42,849 bases of DNA from Lachnospiraceae bacterium (GTDB lineage: Bacteria; Bacillota; Clostridia; Lachnospirales; Lachnospiraceae): positions 1 to 42,849 of the forward strand of contig JAFOVD010000051.1 of NCBI GenBank assembly GCA_017392525.1, read 5' to 3'. The position numbers and the translations under genes are program-made. The notes beneath the pieces are model-generated. The model had not been told where the DNA came from, did not search any database, and saw only the letters and a list, made by a program, of their open reading frames with translations. The first letter of the stretch is position 1, and every line of letters starts with the position of its first letter. Shown one piece after another: positions 42,561 to 42,849 of the stretch.

Positions 42561-42849
42561 TTATAGACGGAAGGGACAAGGCCGTTATACTCATTAAGAA
42601 ACTGACAACCGTTCCTAGCCCAGCCCCCTTCGCCAAAAGTGCCCCTGCAATGGGAATTGCTCCAAAAATATCCGCATACATTGGAATACCCACAAAACAT
42701 GCCAGTATCACACTGTACCAGTGCTCACCTCCCAGAACCGACTGTATTATTTTCTCCGCTATCTTCCAGCCAAACTGTGTCATAAGCACAGCCATGCTGC
42801 CCAGATCGGCCATAGGTGACATGATAAGAAAGCTGAGCGTAACTCCAAT
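42514..42849 (-). pseudogene. Permease of the DUF318/COG0701 (ArsP-like) family, 3' end truncated; 5' part beyond the window
   Basis: The frame is open to the right edge of the window. LSFLIMSPMADLGSM, FVGIPMYADIFGAIPIAGAL and GTVVSFLMSITALSLPSIIM are the conserved segments of this eight-helix permease family. After SKSVKRKL the protein ends at once (WHMV, then stop), losing its last transmembrane helix. The coding sequence there overlaps the thioredoxin remnant in another frame. Members are often paired with a small thioredoxin-like gene. It is probably non-functional, although the missing part is small. Confidence 0.65.

Noticed and set aside
42560-42700. First half of the 93-codon frame as a real thioredoxin N-terminus
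   Set aside because: It has no CxxC and is simply the permease coding sequence read in a different frame.

Overview
The window reads as chromosome of a motile, anaerobic, low-GC Gram-positive bacterium, most likely a Lachnospiraceae-type Clostridium relative. Supporting signs are Firmicutes-style promoters, AGGAGG ribosome sites and intrinsic terminators, a LexA box of the Gram-positive type, a Clostridium-type Rex box, flagellar sigma-28 (SigD) promoters, a very long flagellin, a DUF6033 protein, and oxygen-sensitive Fe-S enzymes. The taxonomic call is inference; no rRNA or tRNA gene is present. About 95% of the sequence is coding, mostly on the minus strand.

Layout. 1-2.7 kb: 5' part of guaA, a SigD-promoted orphan gene and an EamA transporter. 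2.7-16.9 kb: a sulfur-associated nitrogenase-like region in two adjacent minus-strand operons. The upstream operon (16.9 to 10.4 kb) encodes DUF4418 and FtsX membrane proteins, a LolD-like ATPase, an SsuA/C/B-type importer and O-acetylhomoserine sulfhydrylase, and ends at an intrinsic terminator. The downstream operon (10.2 to 2.7 kb) has its own promoter and operator-like dyads and encodes NifD-like, NifK-like, NifH and NifB-like proteins followed by a MetN-I-Q type importer. 17.1-24.9 kb: a small alarmone synthetase, a cytidylate-kinase-like protein, HypA, a 925-residue multi-cluster Fe-S/FAD oxidoreductase behind a Rex-type operator, and several hydrolases. 24.9-28.7 kb: CAP-domain protein, FKBP isomerase, GH2 glycosidase. 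28.7-34 kb: flagellin and two probable motility-associated proteins. 34.1-38.6 kb: dinB and a phospholipid operon (PAP2, flippase-like protein, phosphatidylserine synthase, phosphatidylserine decarboxylase). 38.7-42.8 kb: MATE transporter, a cysteine-synthase plus cystathionine-lyase-family pair, and a decayed permease/thioredoxin locus.

The main point of interest is the nitrogenase-like region. Component 1 keeps the cysteines expected for a P-cluster and one cofactor-binding cysteine. By my hand alignment it has replaced the residues aligning with Gln191, His195 and His442 of Azotobacter NifD. A NifB-like enzyme is present but nifE/nifN are absent. Together with a methanethiol- or sulfide-using O-acetylhomoserine sulfhydrylase and two importers of sulfur-compound families, this fits a methylthio-alkane-reductase-like system (MarBHDK type) that cleaves C-S bonds for sulfur or methionine salvage rather than fixing nitrogen. 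Its organisation is unusual: the NifB-like protein has its NifX-like domain at the N-terminus, and a dedicated MetNIQ importer is co-transcribed.

Other notable structures are a LexA box that also forms the tip of the psd terminator hairpin and overlaps the dinB promoter, a giant flagellin preceded by a cluster of hairpins, and a probable deletion that joined a permease to a thioredoxin-like gene out of frame.
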